In this document: positions 1 through 12,000 of the stretch, in pieces
Layout of the letters: each line of letters opens with the position of its first letter
Numbering within the stretch: the stretch's first letter is position 1
Assembly: GCF_000283155.1 (NCBI RefSeq)
Contig: NW_004454159.1
Location: 13,932,492-13,996,491, forward strand
Direction of reading: 5' to 3'
Length of the DNA: 64,000 bases
Source of the DNA: Ceratotherium simum simum
Lineage: Eukaryota; Chordata; Mammalia; Perissodactyla; Rhinocerotidae
Program-made: the position numbers and the translations under genes
Notes under the pieces: model-generated
The model's input: only the letters and a program-made list of their open reading frames with translations
Told to the model about the DNA's origin: nothing
Database searches by the model: none

Positions 1-110
1 GAACATCTTTTCATGTGTCTGTTGGCCATCTGTATATCTTCTTTGGAGAAATGTCTGTTCAGGTCTTTTGCCCATTTTTTAATTGGGTTGGTAGCCAATG
101 TTTTCTTATT
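1..110 (-). mobile_element. L1 LINE fragment (cut by window edge)
   Basis: The plus strand reads as the antisense of an old L1 3' ORF2/UTR segment (the 'cttttcatgtgtctgttggcc' region, followed by the 'tttgcccattttttaattggg' region). The same L1 segment family recurs at about 46000-46800 and 53300-54120. Confidence 0.65.
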
Positions 111-2460
111 TGAAAACTAATAATTACTTTTTCCCATTTAACTATAATAACGATAATAATAATGCATTCATTCATTTTTTCAACAAATATTTATTGAGCA
201 CTACTATGTGCCAAGCACTGTTCTAACTGCTGGGGATACAGAAGCACTCCTCATGGAATGTAAGCCCTATGAGGAAGGAGGACAATAAAGAAAATTAAGA
301 GGTAAATTAGTTAGGATGTCAGAGTGTGATAAGGACTATGGAGAAAAATGAAGCAAGGACAGGTAAGTTAGGACAGAGAGAGAACAGGATGAAATTTAAG
401 ATAGTGTGGTCAGGTAAGGATTTATTAAGCAGGTGACAGTTGAGCAAAGAAAAAGTAAGTAAGGGAGCAAGGCATGCAGATACCTGGGAAGAGCATTCCC
501 TGGAAGAGGGAACATGCAGAAGCATGTCTAGTATGTTCAAAGAAGAACAAAGTCTGGGTAGCCTGAATGAAGAAAGCAATAGAGAGAGTAAGAGGAGACA
601 AAGTCAGAGAACTAAAGGGTGGAGGCACATAGAGTAGGGCCCCATAAGTCGGGTAACTATATATAATTTACCATCCAAATTGTGACATTAGAATGAGAGG
701 TGGAGGGGTTATTAATAATTACACTAGGCCAATAGATAGAAACTGTGATTGTCCTGGGAAAACTGGGACATGTGATCATCTGACTTATGCACTATTATAA
801 AGACTGGCTTTTAAAAAATCTGACTGAGATGGAAAGCTATTGGAAGGTTTTGAGCAGAAGTGACATGATCTCGTTTAGATAACTCAGACTGCTATGCTGA
901 GAATAGACTGAAGGAGGGCAGGAGCAGAATTAAAGAGGAGGGACCAGTTAGGAAGCTAACAGAATCCAGTCAAGAAATTAAATTCTAGGTATGGTGAAAT
1001 TATGGCCAAAGACTTTATTGACATATTGGATATGGGATATGAGAGAAAGAGCAATCGGAAAAATGGAGTTGCCACTGACTGAGACAGGGAAGACTTCAGG
1101 AAGAGCAGATTTGGAGAGGAATCAAGAGCACATACTAAATTTGGACATGTTAGGTTTGAGATACTCATTAGATTTCCAAGTGAGGATATTGAGTAGGCAG
1201 TTGGTGTGTGAGCCTGGAGTTAAGCTCTCTATGTATTTGGTAGTTGTTAATGTACAGATGGTATTTAAAATCATGTGATTGGATTTTTCAAAAAAGGAAG
1301 AGGATCAAAGACTAAGTTCTGGACGTTCCAATGGTAAGCAGTAGAGGAGATGAGGAAGAACCAGCAAAGGAGACTGTGAAGGAGCAACCAAAAAAGTAAG
1401 AGGAAAACCAAGCAAATGTGGTGTCCTGGAAAGCATTTCAAAGAAAGAGAACTCAGTTTATCTGATGCCTTGAGAAGGCAGGTAAGATGAGGACTATGAA
1501 TTGACCATTGAATCAAAAAACATGCAGATCATTGGGGACCTTGATAAAAGCTGTTCTGGTGCAGAGGTGGGGACTAAAGCTTAATTGCAGTGGATTCGAG
1601 AGAAAACTGGAAGCAGCAAGTATAGAGCCATCTTTTGAGGAGTTTTGCTATAAAGGGACAAGGTGAAATGGGGCAGTAGTCAAAGGCAGAAGTGGGGTCA
1701 AGAGAGAGCCTTTTCATCATTGTAAAAATAACAGCATGTTTGCATGGTGAATGAGAAAGATTCGGTAGAAAAGGAAAAGACTGATGATGGGGGAGAGAGT
1801 TAGGAGAATTGCTGGAGCAATGTCCTTGAGTAGGTAAGGGGGCAGGGGCACCAAGTGCATAAGGACAGAGAGAGCTTGAGATAGAGAGAGAGAGAGAGAG
1901 GACAGAGAGAGCTTGAGAGAGAGAGAGAGAGAAAGAGACAGAGAGAGAGGACAAAGCCTGTGCTAGGAGCAGAGACAGTTTATCTCAAGTAACAGGAGAA
2001 AAGACAGATTGTGTGGGTACAGATGCAGTTAGGTTGGTGGATTACAGTGGTTAGAATCTGTGGAAGTTCTTTCCCATTACTTCTATTTCTAGGTGAGATA
2101 GGAAGCAAAGACACAGCTGAGGGTGAGCACGGGGAGGAGATGTTGGAGTTCTGAAGAGAAAGGTCACTGAGGATAGAGAATGGAGCAGGGCAATGGAGCA
2201 TGACTGTCAGTCAGCAACAAGGCTCTTCTTGAAATGGCTGATGATTAATTTAAAGTGAGACCAGTCAGCATATTTGCATATTTTTTTCCAGCTACATTTA
2301 GCTGTGCAGGTGAAGTTGGTTGAGGGTTGGATTTAACCAGCATTGTAGTTTGCCCCAAAGAGTAAGGCAGATTAAGAAAGGGGCAATGAAGTTGATTATA
2401 ATAATTAACTATGGAATTTAGTGAGATGAGAGAGAGAAAACATCTAAGCCTGCCAGGCAT
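111..2460. other. downstream intergenic DNA, probably ancient repeat; no gene seen
   Basis: AG-rich plus strand. The stretch around 170-950 (phrases such as 'agagcattccctggaagagggaac' in two parts and 'ggaaggttttgagcagaagtg') resembles a common old mammalian interspersed repeat whose family I cannot name. The short ORFs here have no recognisable domain. Confidence 0.4.
1868..1955. repeat. GA-rich microsatellite
   Basis: Two runs of (GA)n separated by a repeated 'gacagagagagcttgaga' unit. The unit occurs twice, so the tract is an imperfect compound repeat. Confidence 0.9.
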
Positions 2461-2469
2461 TGGCTAAAT

Positions 2470-2680
2470 ATATGCATTATCTCATGTAATCCCCACAACC
2501 ACCCCATGGAACTACTATTAGCCTCTTTTTACAAATTAAGAAGCTGAGGTTTAGGATAACTATAACTTGCTCAAGGCCACATAGCTGATAAGTGACAGCC
2601 AGCATCAAGCCCAGGAACACTGGTCTCCAAAGGCTGTGCACTTAACCTTCTTGCTATCTGCTTTAACTTGAGTATTAGTG
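2470..2680 (-). mobile_element. MIR SINE
   Basis: The plus strand shows the antisense MIR hallmark: 'attatctcatgtaatcccca', then 'aagctgaggtttagg', 'gctcaaggccacatagctgat' in two parts, and a tRNA-like end 'cacttaacc'. Old and diverged. Confidence 0.7.
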
Positions 2681-2694
2681 GTACTTTTAAAATC

Positions 2695-3620
2695 GATGCA
2701 TAAATAGAAAGGACAACAACTGTCCAATTTATTTTTGTTAATATTTTTCCAACTTGTGTTAATTTTAAGATTTTTGATGTACAGGACTTTTTGAAAATTT
2801 AGAGCAAAATCTATTTATTTTTACCTTTAATTTAATTCCCTATCTATTCTTAGATTTCATTTATTTGTTTAATTTTTTGTTTTGACTCTCTAATCCATTA
2901 AGAATTAATCTGATGTTTTATGGTGATGCTATATTTTTTTCAGTTTTTTCAATTTTTACCAGTTTTCCAGCTTATCAATTGTCCCAGCACTAGTTTTGAA
3001 TAATTTATCATTTTCTTGATAATTTGCAATATATCTTTATCATATGTTACAATTTTATAAACATTTAGGTCTATTTTTGGGCTACCTGTCCCATTTCACT
3101 GATTTATCTTTCTCTGTTTTTTTAGATCTGTGAGGGAATATTTCACCTTACCACTCTTTTTTTTCCCAAAAACTTTGTAGACAGTCTTATTGTTTCAAAT
3201 GCCCTTTAGAATTCTTTTTTAAGTTCCTAAACTATTTTATTGAAATATTAATTTTAATTATGTTACAGTAGTAAATTAATTTGGTAAGAATGGCAGGTTC
3301 ACAGTGTTCATTCTACCCATTCAGGAACATGGCATGTCTCCATTTAAGTCTTAAATGGAATAATTTCTTCACTTAGATTTTATACATTTATTAAGATTAT
3401 TTCTAGGTATTTTATGACTGTTATGAATGGATCCTGTTTTTTTCCAGTATATTTTCTAGGTGGTTATTTCTAGTACATAAAAATTTGCTGATTTATGGAC
3501 ACTTCTTATATACCTCCACATAAACTGAACCTTTTAAATGAAAGAATTTTCAGTTAATTCTCTTGGATTTTAAAAATAAATAAAAAATATTATATGCTCC
3601 TCATAATATTGATAATTTTG
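2695..3620 (-). mobile_element. old L1 LINE fragment
   Basis: AT-rich and matching the antisense of L1 ORF2 in outline, including 'cttatcaattgtcccagcac' as the landmark. Heavily diverged; boundaries approximate. Confidence 0.5.
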
Positions 3621-5559
3621 TCTATTTTCTAAGGTTTTACTTCTTATTTATATTTTGTACTATGACTATAGTTACTAAAATGTACCCCAAAATGTTGAAA
3701 ATAAAAGGTGCTAAATCATGTATCCATATAATTTCTGTTAATGGGATGCCTCTAGTGTTTCATTCTAACATGCAGTGTAATATTGGCTGTCAGTCTGAGA
3801 TTGCTCCAGAAGCTGCCTTGTAGAACTAACTTTAAAAGTCGTTTTTAAAAATCAGGAATATATCTTGAATTTAATAAAATACTATTTTGACATGTATTGA
3901 TCTACTTTGTCTTTGAACTACCAAAGAGATAATCATTTGTGTACTTATTGCCTCTTTATAAACAGATTTTTAAAAAAGTCATCTCTTACTACCACAAAAT
4001 ATAAAGCACCTGTACAAACAGTAATAAAAGTTAATTATCAATCCCTACTTTTTATATTTAGAAAAAGCTTTAAGAGCATTTAATATTTAGGTATTTAAAA
4101 ATTCAGATGTCTATGTATCAAACATAACATTTTCACCAAGCTAGAGTTACAAAGTATTTTAATTAAAATGAATATTTATCAAATGCCTGTTACATGAAAG
4201 AAAGCACTATACTAAGCAGCACTATGCAGGATAGAAAGATAAGCAAGAGAAAGTCCCTAGCAACAAGACAGGAGCCCAAGTGAATGAGGGTAACAAGTAC
4301 ACGAGAGCACAGAGGAGTGAACAGTCACTGTTGGTGGGAAGGAAGTTCAAGGAGAGCTTTTAGGGAAGCAGCATGACCCACTCGCTGAGAGACAGGCAGC
4401 CCAGTGCCCTGTGGGGTAGGTGGAAGGGTGATCCACACAGGCTTCGTCAATGGGGGAGAAAAAAGCGCTGGGTGGATGCAGCTGCACACCTGCATTCCCA
4501 ATGACAAAGCATAAACTATTCTAAGATATTCTAGTGGATTTTAAAGTAACAATCAAAAAGTAGGATCAGTGTGTCAGTGCTTCAGATATAAAACATGTGT
4601 AAGAAATATGGCAATATAGAGAAAAATTTCTGAGTTAATCAGAAAAGTTAAAGATAAGGATCTTGAAATAATAAGGACAGTTGATCAAGATGTTATATCA
4701 AAGGTTCCTTTGAAAAATATTTAGATAGTGAAAATTTGCATTGGGGGATAGTTAGTTTTAGGAGATGATGCCACCAAGCAGCATCAAAAACCAGTGGCTG
4801 CCTATTCCTACAAGTGCACCATGGCACTGGATATGTTAAAGGGTCAGTAGCTTGTCACCGTGCTGCTCTCAGAGAAGCCACTTTCAATGAAAGCATGTGC
4901 CCGGAGTCTCCAGGACTCACTTCTTGCTTTGTTAACATCTCAGCATGCCTAAACCATGGTGAGACACAGAGCTGACATTTATTTTCTGAGCTTATGGTAA
5001 CACGTTATCCTGTTAGCGGCTTTTATCTTTTACGCTGCTCATTCGTGGAACTGAGGTTCTGCTATTGCTGACTGGTTGGAGAGAATACAGCTGCATACCG
5101 TGCTTAGGAAGGTATGTATTGATGGAAAGAACTGTTTTAAAAGCTCTCCAGATTGTTGGCGTGGACAGCCTTCTTCCTGGGTGCTGACCCTTCTAGGCTG
5201 TGGGGCATAGAGACCATCTCTACCAATCTAACTGGTTTGTGCAGTTTTCCTGAGTCTCTGTTTACCAGTGAAATAAACAGTCTTAGGAAACAGAAGGCTT
5301 AGTCACATGCTCAAAGAGAGCACAACAAATGTGCACCATTCAATAGGCTGTGAGCTGTAGCTGTTGAAATTATAGCTAGGAACCGCCTTGGTTCCCCTCT
5401 TAAAGGCCAATAGGCCATGAGCCAGGCTACTTGATCTCTTGCTGCATTTCACTTGTGAAACACTATTAATATCTGCCATCAATTCCTCTCAAACGAGCGT
5501 ATAACATTTTCTGGATAGGAATACTGCATATAATCATTTGGTTACAGCGGCATATGAGT
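3621..5559. other. AT-rich intergenic DNA downstream of SLC22A4; no gene seen
   Basis: No ORF of note and no recognisable exon. 4185-4250 resembles a degenerate MIR/L2 piece ('tatcaaatgcctgttacatg'). SLC22A5 is not present here; by known gene order it would lie beyond the left edge. Confidence 0.5.
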
Positions 5560-5988
5560 TCACTTCAAAAACTACTACAATTTTTAATGTGCTGTTTCAG
5601 TTATACACACACACACAGTTGTCACCTGATAATTGTGTTAATACAATGACATTCTTTTTCTTTGTATAATATTTATATGTTTGGAAATAAGTGTTAATCT
5701 TCATATGGATTTACCAATCTTTGACCAACACATTTTCAAAAAATCTTACAAACCCATTTCATCGAATTAATTAGCAAGGAGAACCCTCTAGAAATGGTTT
5801 GTTTTGAGAAATAAGGAGATTATCTGAAGAGCGGTCCAGAGTTTGCTCTATGACAAGCATTTCTCAACAGCAAGGTCTGTTTTAGTGTTAATCATTATAG
5901 TCAGTCCATTTCATCAGGAAAAGCTTTGGTTTCTTCACAGAGTCTTATGTATCTGTTTTTCAGTTACCCAAATGGGGTAGAAATTTTA
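5560..5988 (-). other. SLC22A4: SLC22A4 3' UTR (probable) with ATTAAA poly(A) signal
   Basis: Downstream of the stop on the minus strand there is no AATAAA for several hundred bases. The first usable hexamer is ATTAAA at 5588-5583, preceded by a short GT/CA repeat (about 5606-5618). A weaker TATAAA lies at 5677-5672 and an AATAAA much further on at about 4983-4978. The end near 5560 is an inference. Confidence 0.4.
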
Positions 5989-6064
5989 TCAGAATGAAGT
6001 TATTAGAACTTTGGGATTTTCTTCTTTGTCCACGGAATCTTTTGTTTTTTTCCCAGATCTGAAC
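5989..6064 (-). CDS. SLC22A4: SLC22A4 exon 10, coding part (residues 529-553 and stop)
   Basis: 76 coding nt after acceptor TTTTCAG. They encode [19 protein letters not shown], then VLITSF, then TGA at 5991-5989. The tail is cytoplasmic and highly charged. It is too short for an ORF search and was recognised from the conserved tail. The last three residues (T-S-F) fit a class I PDZ ligand; human OCTN1 ends T-A-F. Confidence 0.94.
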
Positions 6065-9000
6065 CTGAAAATAAGATAGGTGCTAAAGAAAATTAAATAT
6101 TCAAGATTCTCTTCCTCAAAATGCCAAACTGACACTGAAAAACATTTCTCCAGTTAATGAACAAATAATTATTTTAACTCTAATAAGAACCTCATGAGTC
6201 TAGAACTAGTATTTTATGATTTTGAATATTTGGAGCCATTTTCTTAATTAAATGTAAACAAAACCCAGAATTTACACTCTTTTACAGTTTCCCTGAGGAA
6301 AGGATAGAGGGGTAAGCATGAAGTTCTTGGCAAGTTAGAGTTGATATTGAAGTAATTATATCATTAGAAGAAAACAACTTATCAAAAATGGGCACCTTTT
6401 GCTGTTCATGTTCTGTCAGGGATCAGAATTCATTCACATATAGACTTATCTTTATCATTGCCGGGCACTAAAAACACATTATCTTATATAACCTCACAAT
6501 AGCCGCATGAATTACTCCCCTATAATAGATAGGCATACTGAGGTTTAGTGAAAATTAAGTAATTTGCCCAAATTTATGCAATAGTTCCGGGATTTGAAGC
6601 CAGGCAGTTTCACTCTAGAATCTAAACTTCCCCTACCATACCACTAATCTTTTAAATGTTTGCCAATATATGATACAGAAAGATATTTGGTTTTTGTCCC
6701 CATTCCTGACAGAGTTCCTAAATCCATTGTAATTTCCTGAGTGATGGGGTAACAGGAGTGTCTTGTCTTTTATTCACTTGAGGAGACTCTTGGCAGGGCC
6801 CCTACATAGCTGCAGATGGGGGCTGGTGACCAGAAAAGCCAAGCCTTGATTAGAAGCCTGGAACTTTCAGCCCCACCCCCCAACCTCCAGGGAGGGGAGA
6901 GGGGCTGGAGACTGAAGAATTAATAACCGATCATGCCTATGTGATGAAACCTCCATAAAACCCCCTAAACACTGGGGTTTGAAGAGCTTCTGAATTGGCA
7001 AACACATCCATGTGCCAGGATGGTGACGCTCCCCAACACCACAGGGACAGAATCTCCTGCAATCTGGACTTTTCTGGACCTCATCCTGTGTACCTCTTCA
7101 TCTGGTTGTTCGTTTGTAACCTTTATAACAAACTGGTAATAGTAAGGAAAGTGTTTTCCTGAGTACTGTGAGTCGTTCTAGCAAATTACTGAACTTGAAG
7201 AGGGGTGTTGTGGAAACACCCAATTTTAAAGCCAAGATGGACAGAAGTGTGGGGACCTGATACTTGAAACTGGCATCTGAAGTGAGGGCAGTCTTGTGGG
7301 ACTGAGCCCTTAAACCTGTGGAGTCTGATGCAAACTCCAGGTAGTTAGTGTTAGAATTGAATTGAATTATAGGATACTCAGTTGGTGTTAGAATTGGTTG
7401 GTGTCAGGAGGAAAAATCCTCATAAACTCATAGGCCAAAAAAATGATATTGAATTGTTTTATTTTGTATTTATTTATTAATATGGATAAATATTTATTTT
7501 TCATGTATTTATCTGCCACTGAAATTTCCTTTTCCGTAAACTGCTTGTTCATGTCCTTTGTCAATTTTCCTACTGAGCTGTTTGTCTTTTTCTCATTAAA
7601 TGCTAAGAGTTTCCTGTGTATTAGGTATGTTAATCCTGTGTCTATATTGTGTGTTGCAAATATTTCTCCCCTGGCTGGTTGACCTTTGTCTTTATTTATG
7701 GGTTCTTTTTTCCTGTGCCAACAATTCTAAAATTACATAATCAGATATATCAGTCTTTTCCATCATGGCTCTTTGCTTTTCATCTCATACTCAGGCATTC
7801 TGGAAGGTTATAAAAATATTTATGTTTTCTTCTGGTACATTTATGATTTTACATTTTTAGGCCTACGTTTTTAATCTTTCTGGAATTTGTCTTAATGTAT
7901 TTTGAACTAGGATTCAAGTTTTTTATTTATCCAAAAAGGCTAGCTGAATGTTCTAACACCTTTTACCGAATAATCTAACTTTCCCCACTGATTCTGAATT
8001 GCTACTTTTTATCATGCACTGAATTCTCATATTTTCTTGAGTTTAATTCTGATTATTCTAATCATTGCATTGATTTCTATTCCTATAGTATTATCACACT
8101 GTTTTAATTACCATTCCCTAGTAATACGCTTTATTATCTGATAGAGCTAATCTCCACTTTTTCTTCTTCTTCAGAACCTTCCTAGCTATGCTTGCATGTT
8201 TATTCTTTCCAAGAAATTTTGGTTTCATTTTTTTTAAGTTCCACTTACCCTTTCACTTTCTGCATCTGCTCTAAGGTCTCTGGCAGAGCCATTCCAAAAC
8301 TTTCAGGGAATAAAAGGGTGATGATTCCGTTCAGGACAGTCAGGGTGCCCATGAGGATGTAGGGCAGAACTCTGTTGTAAGCACCTGTAAGGCATGAGGA
8401 CATCAGTTAGATACAGGGATTCTCCATATGCTCTTGAGAAGCATTTTGTAAAGATAGCAAACAGTATTTGAAAGAAGTTTTAAATCTGAACATTTTCAGG
8501 AGAAATAAAGTATGCAAAAGATCACAGTTTCTTTTTGGCAGATGCCATTGCCTTTGGCAGATCATGTGCCTACTTGATTTTGAATTTTCCTAAGGTCTTT
8601 CATGTCAACTGGTATTCTTTAAGCTAGTACTTAATCATGTGTGACACATGTTCCTTTGATAGAAATCTTGGCCTACCAAAGTTCTCCTCTTAAGGTGGAG
8701 GTAAGTGGAGATGGGTGACAGGAGGATATCAAGGGGAAAGAGGTTGACCAGGATGTTTCAAGGACTGGTACTGGCTCTTTTGACTGGTGTGATCTTTGCT
8801 TTTGCCCAAATCAGTAGGCTGTAGTGGAAAGCTAGGTCCACAGATCCATGAGACTTTTTAAAAAAAATCTAAGTAATATTTTCGATGTAGTTTAAATCAA
8901 TAAATGTCAGGCACTGTGAAAGCACTGTGCCTGGCTTTGGTTTCTTTTTGTAGCATTTATATGTCTTGGTTTTACAAGTAATTGGAAGAACCACTCCACT

Positions 9001-12000
9001 TCTTCTTTATCTGGTGTTACTCACACAGTGTTACTGCACAAAATTGGGGTTCTCTTGCCTGATTCACATAAAAAAATTAATTATGGCATTAGCTCTTGGA
9101 AAAAGAAATCAGCTTTATTCTGTGAGATTCATCTGCAGGGAGACAGGGGGCATATGCCCTCAGATCTATCTCCCCAATTCAGTATTTGGGGCAAAATTTA
9201 AGAGGTTAGGGAGAACAGGATGGCATGTGGAAATGCTGGTGGGACAGGTTTTGATTGGTGGCCTTCAAGCATTTATGGTAAGGTTCTAAATGATGAGGTC
9301 TTATGATGAGGTTCTAAACATTTATGGTAAGGTGGGGAAGGAATTTTAACACCATATCTTCCTGAATGATGGACCCCTTGCTTTTGATAAGAGTCTGACT
9401 TTGAAGTTCCAGTCATGTCCCAGTCCTTTGGTTCCATGGTCATTTCAGGTCAAGATGTCTTCTTCTGTACATGCTCTGGCTACATGACTTTGCAAATTTT
9501 CTGAAAGACAATTTCTCAATTACTCTGTTTTTAAGATGGGGTCAGTTGAACTGGTCCTGGAGGGCCCGTGGTTACAAATCCCCGCTTTTTGTTGTCCATT
9601 CCTCATTCTTGAGAGATATAGGGCGATGACTGCTCTAGCTTCTTCCTGTTGATAAGGGGTGTAGGTTGTTCCATCTCACTGAACCAGTCTCTTAGTAAGA
9701 AGGTGATGGAAGTGGGCTCCCAAAGTTAGGCCTATATTCTGTAAGCAAGTAACTAGGTATTTAATAAGAAGCATTTCTAGAGAAACAAAAAGAAAAACAA
9801 GGTTAATGGTTGGAGCAAATCATAAACCAGTTTCTGAGCCCAGGGGGCAGCCAGTCAAAAGATTTCTAGATGGCAGGGTCAAAGCATCTTTTGCAGTCTG
9901 AAATGTCTCTGATGATGTCATCAAGTGTTCAGGTATCTTTCTGAGAGACATGAATCTCTCTTAAGTTTATATAAAGATGTCCAGCTTCAGTTTTCAGGGC
10001 TTCAAGAAAAAGGGTCATTTCAGTTCTCAATGATTCCAAATGAAAATGATAGAAAAAATTGAAAGTGTTAGTTTTGAGATTTATAGCCAGATATTTCAGG
10101 AGACTAGAAGAATTCAGGATCCAGTCCAAGTTACAGATATACAACAAAAACCTCAAAGACAATGATCAGAACTAGAATCTAATATCCATGAATGTGTACT
10201 ATAGTTTCTAATGAAACATAATTTTTCTCTCTAAAATCACCCTCATTTTACCAAAGATATCCAAATTAGGACTAATTGGCTGGCAAAATAAGTCTAGCTT
10301 CAATAAACTTGGTCCAATTATTTACATAAGTACAGCAAGAATAGCAATTGATCATATAGGCTCTTTTAAATTTGCTTTGCTGGAACTTTTCATAAGGAAT
10401 CTCAAATTGAACTTTAAAGGCCTCTCGAGGCCAGGAAAACCAAGCCAAGGACTTGTCATCAGACTGCCTGCAATACCTATAGAATTGGGTGAATTCCTCT
10501 CTTTTCTTGAAGTTCCTCAAAACATCCTGAGGTTTTTTGCACCTGCTAGGGTAGTGACCTTCTTTACTCACCTGGTAAGGTTGCTGGGAACCTGTAAGCA
10601 AGGTACCAGGCCAAGATTTCTAAGTGGCTTTATTTCACAAAGTGAATCTTTGTTCTTCAAAAGCTGGCTGGTCATATCTGAAGCTATGCATGTCTTTCTC
10701 AAATATGACATTCCGGTTAAGGCCTTGGTAATATAACCAATATTTCCAATTGTGTCTTGCTATAAGGAGATCAGATTCTTATTGAACTTATGCAAATAAC
10801 TATATTGCCATGAACATAAGAATGCTCACTCATCAAGAGTTTGCAAATTCTGGAGGGATCAGGTAGGGAGAAAAAGATAAATGTTTCAATTCTGCCTACA
10901 AAGGTATAATTTACCAAATTTCTGTAAGTCATAGTTAGCTTAAGAGAAAAGAGAAAAAGGTTTCCTTAAATCTGAAAAAACAAAACACTAAAAATCAGCA
11001 ATATCTTAAACAAAAAGTCATAAAAATTATAATCATCCTCATCAATTCATTCAGTCCTGTGTAATCTATTCTGGATCTTAATCTTCTGTTAGCAGTTTTA
11101 TGAGGCCATCAGTTTCTCCATTAGACTTCTGTAATTTCCTACCCAGCTCAGTTTTATAATCTGAAAGTTTATCAGAAACCTGTAATCTAGAGTAAGTGTC
11201 AAAGTCCTTTCCTTGAGTCTCTCTGAAGATGAAACATTTGCAAAAGCAGAGTAAAACAAAACTGTCTGTAAATGACAAAAGACTTAAAAATGGCAATTGA
11301 CAAAGAAACTTGGTTATTTCTGTGACATACAACACTCTAAGATAACTAGAATTATAGCTGACAACCAGGACAGATCAGAATTTTAGGAATGTTATATAAT
11401 TTTTAAAACACTTATATCAATAACATTTACCAACATAATGTTGTAAGTCCCTATGAAACAATGCTTAGTTATCCATTTAACCATGGTGACAATTAAAGAT
11501 TTTCAGGTGAATGCAGAAAATTAAATAGCTATAAGAAAAACCTTAGCACCTGTGATTAAGGACCTGATAAAAATAATACAGGAAACTAATTTTGATAAAA
11601 CATAAAATCCCTACCCTTCTGGTAGACTACTCAAAGAAAAATACCTTTCATAATCTCTTTATCAAGAACAGACTAAAAGTTTAAGAAAATTATCCTTTTA
11701 AGAGAAAGAAAACCAAATTTTAATTTTTGTACCAGCTTTCTTTTTATATTAAAACTTATTTACTTAATTAAATTAATTTTGATCTTAGCCAACTTGACCA
11801 CGAGCAAAATTTTTTCCTCAGGGTTCCTCTTCAACAAATCTTCTATAACTTTCTTTTTACATTCTGAATTTGTACCATGCCTTCTTTCTTTCTCTAGGAC
11901 AAATTTATCTTTCTTAACAAAACAAATAAAAATATTTTCATTCTTTACACCTTCTTTACTGAAAGCATACCTTTTACTTTCCTTGACTACAAAGATGTTT

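Noticed and set aside
5583..5677. A confident single mRNA 3' end
   Set aside because: Only variant hexamers (ATTAAA, TATAAA) occur near the stop and the canonical AATAAA is 1 kb away, so the end is given as probable only.
10272..10601. 109-codon ERV-A frame as a functional (co-opted) envelope gene
   Set aside because: The frame is short and flanked by stops, no envelope domain was recognised, and the related ERV-B copy is also broken. It is kept as a remnant only.
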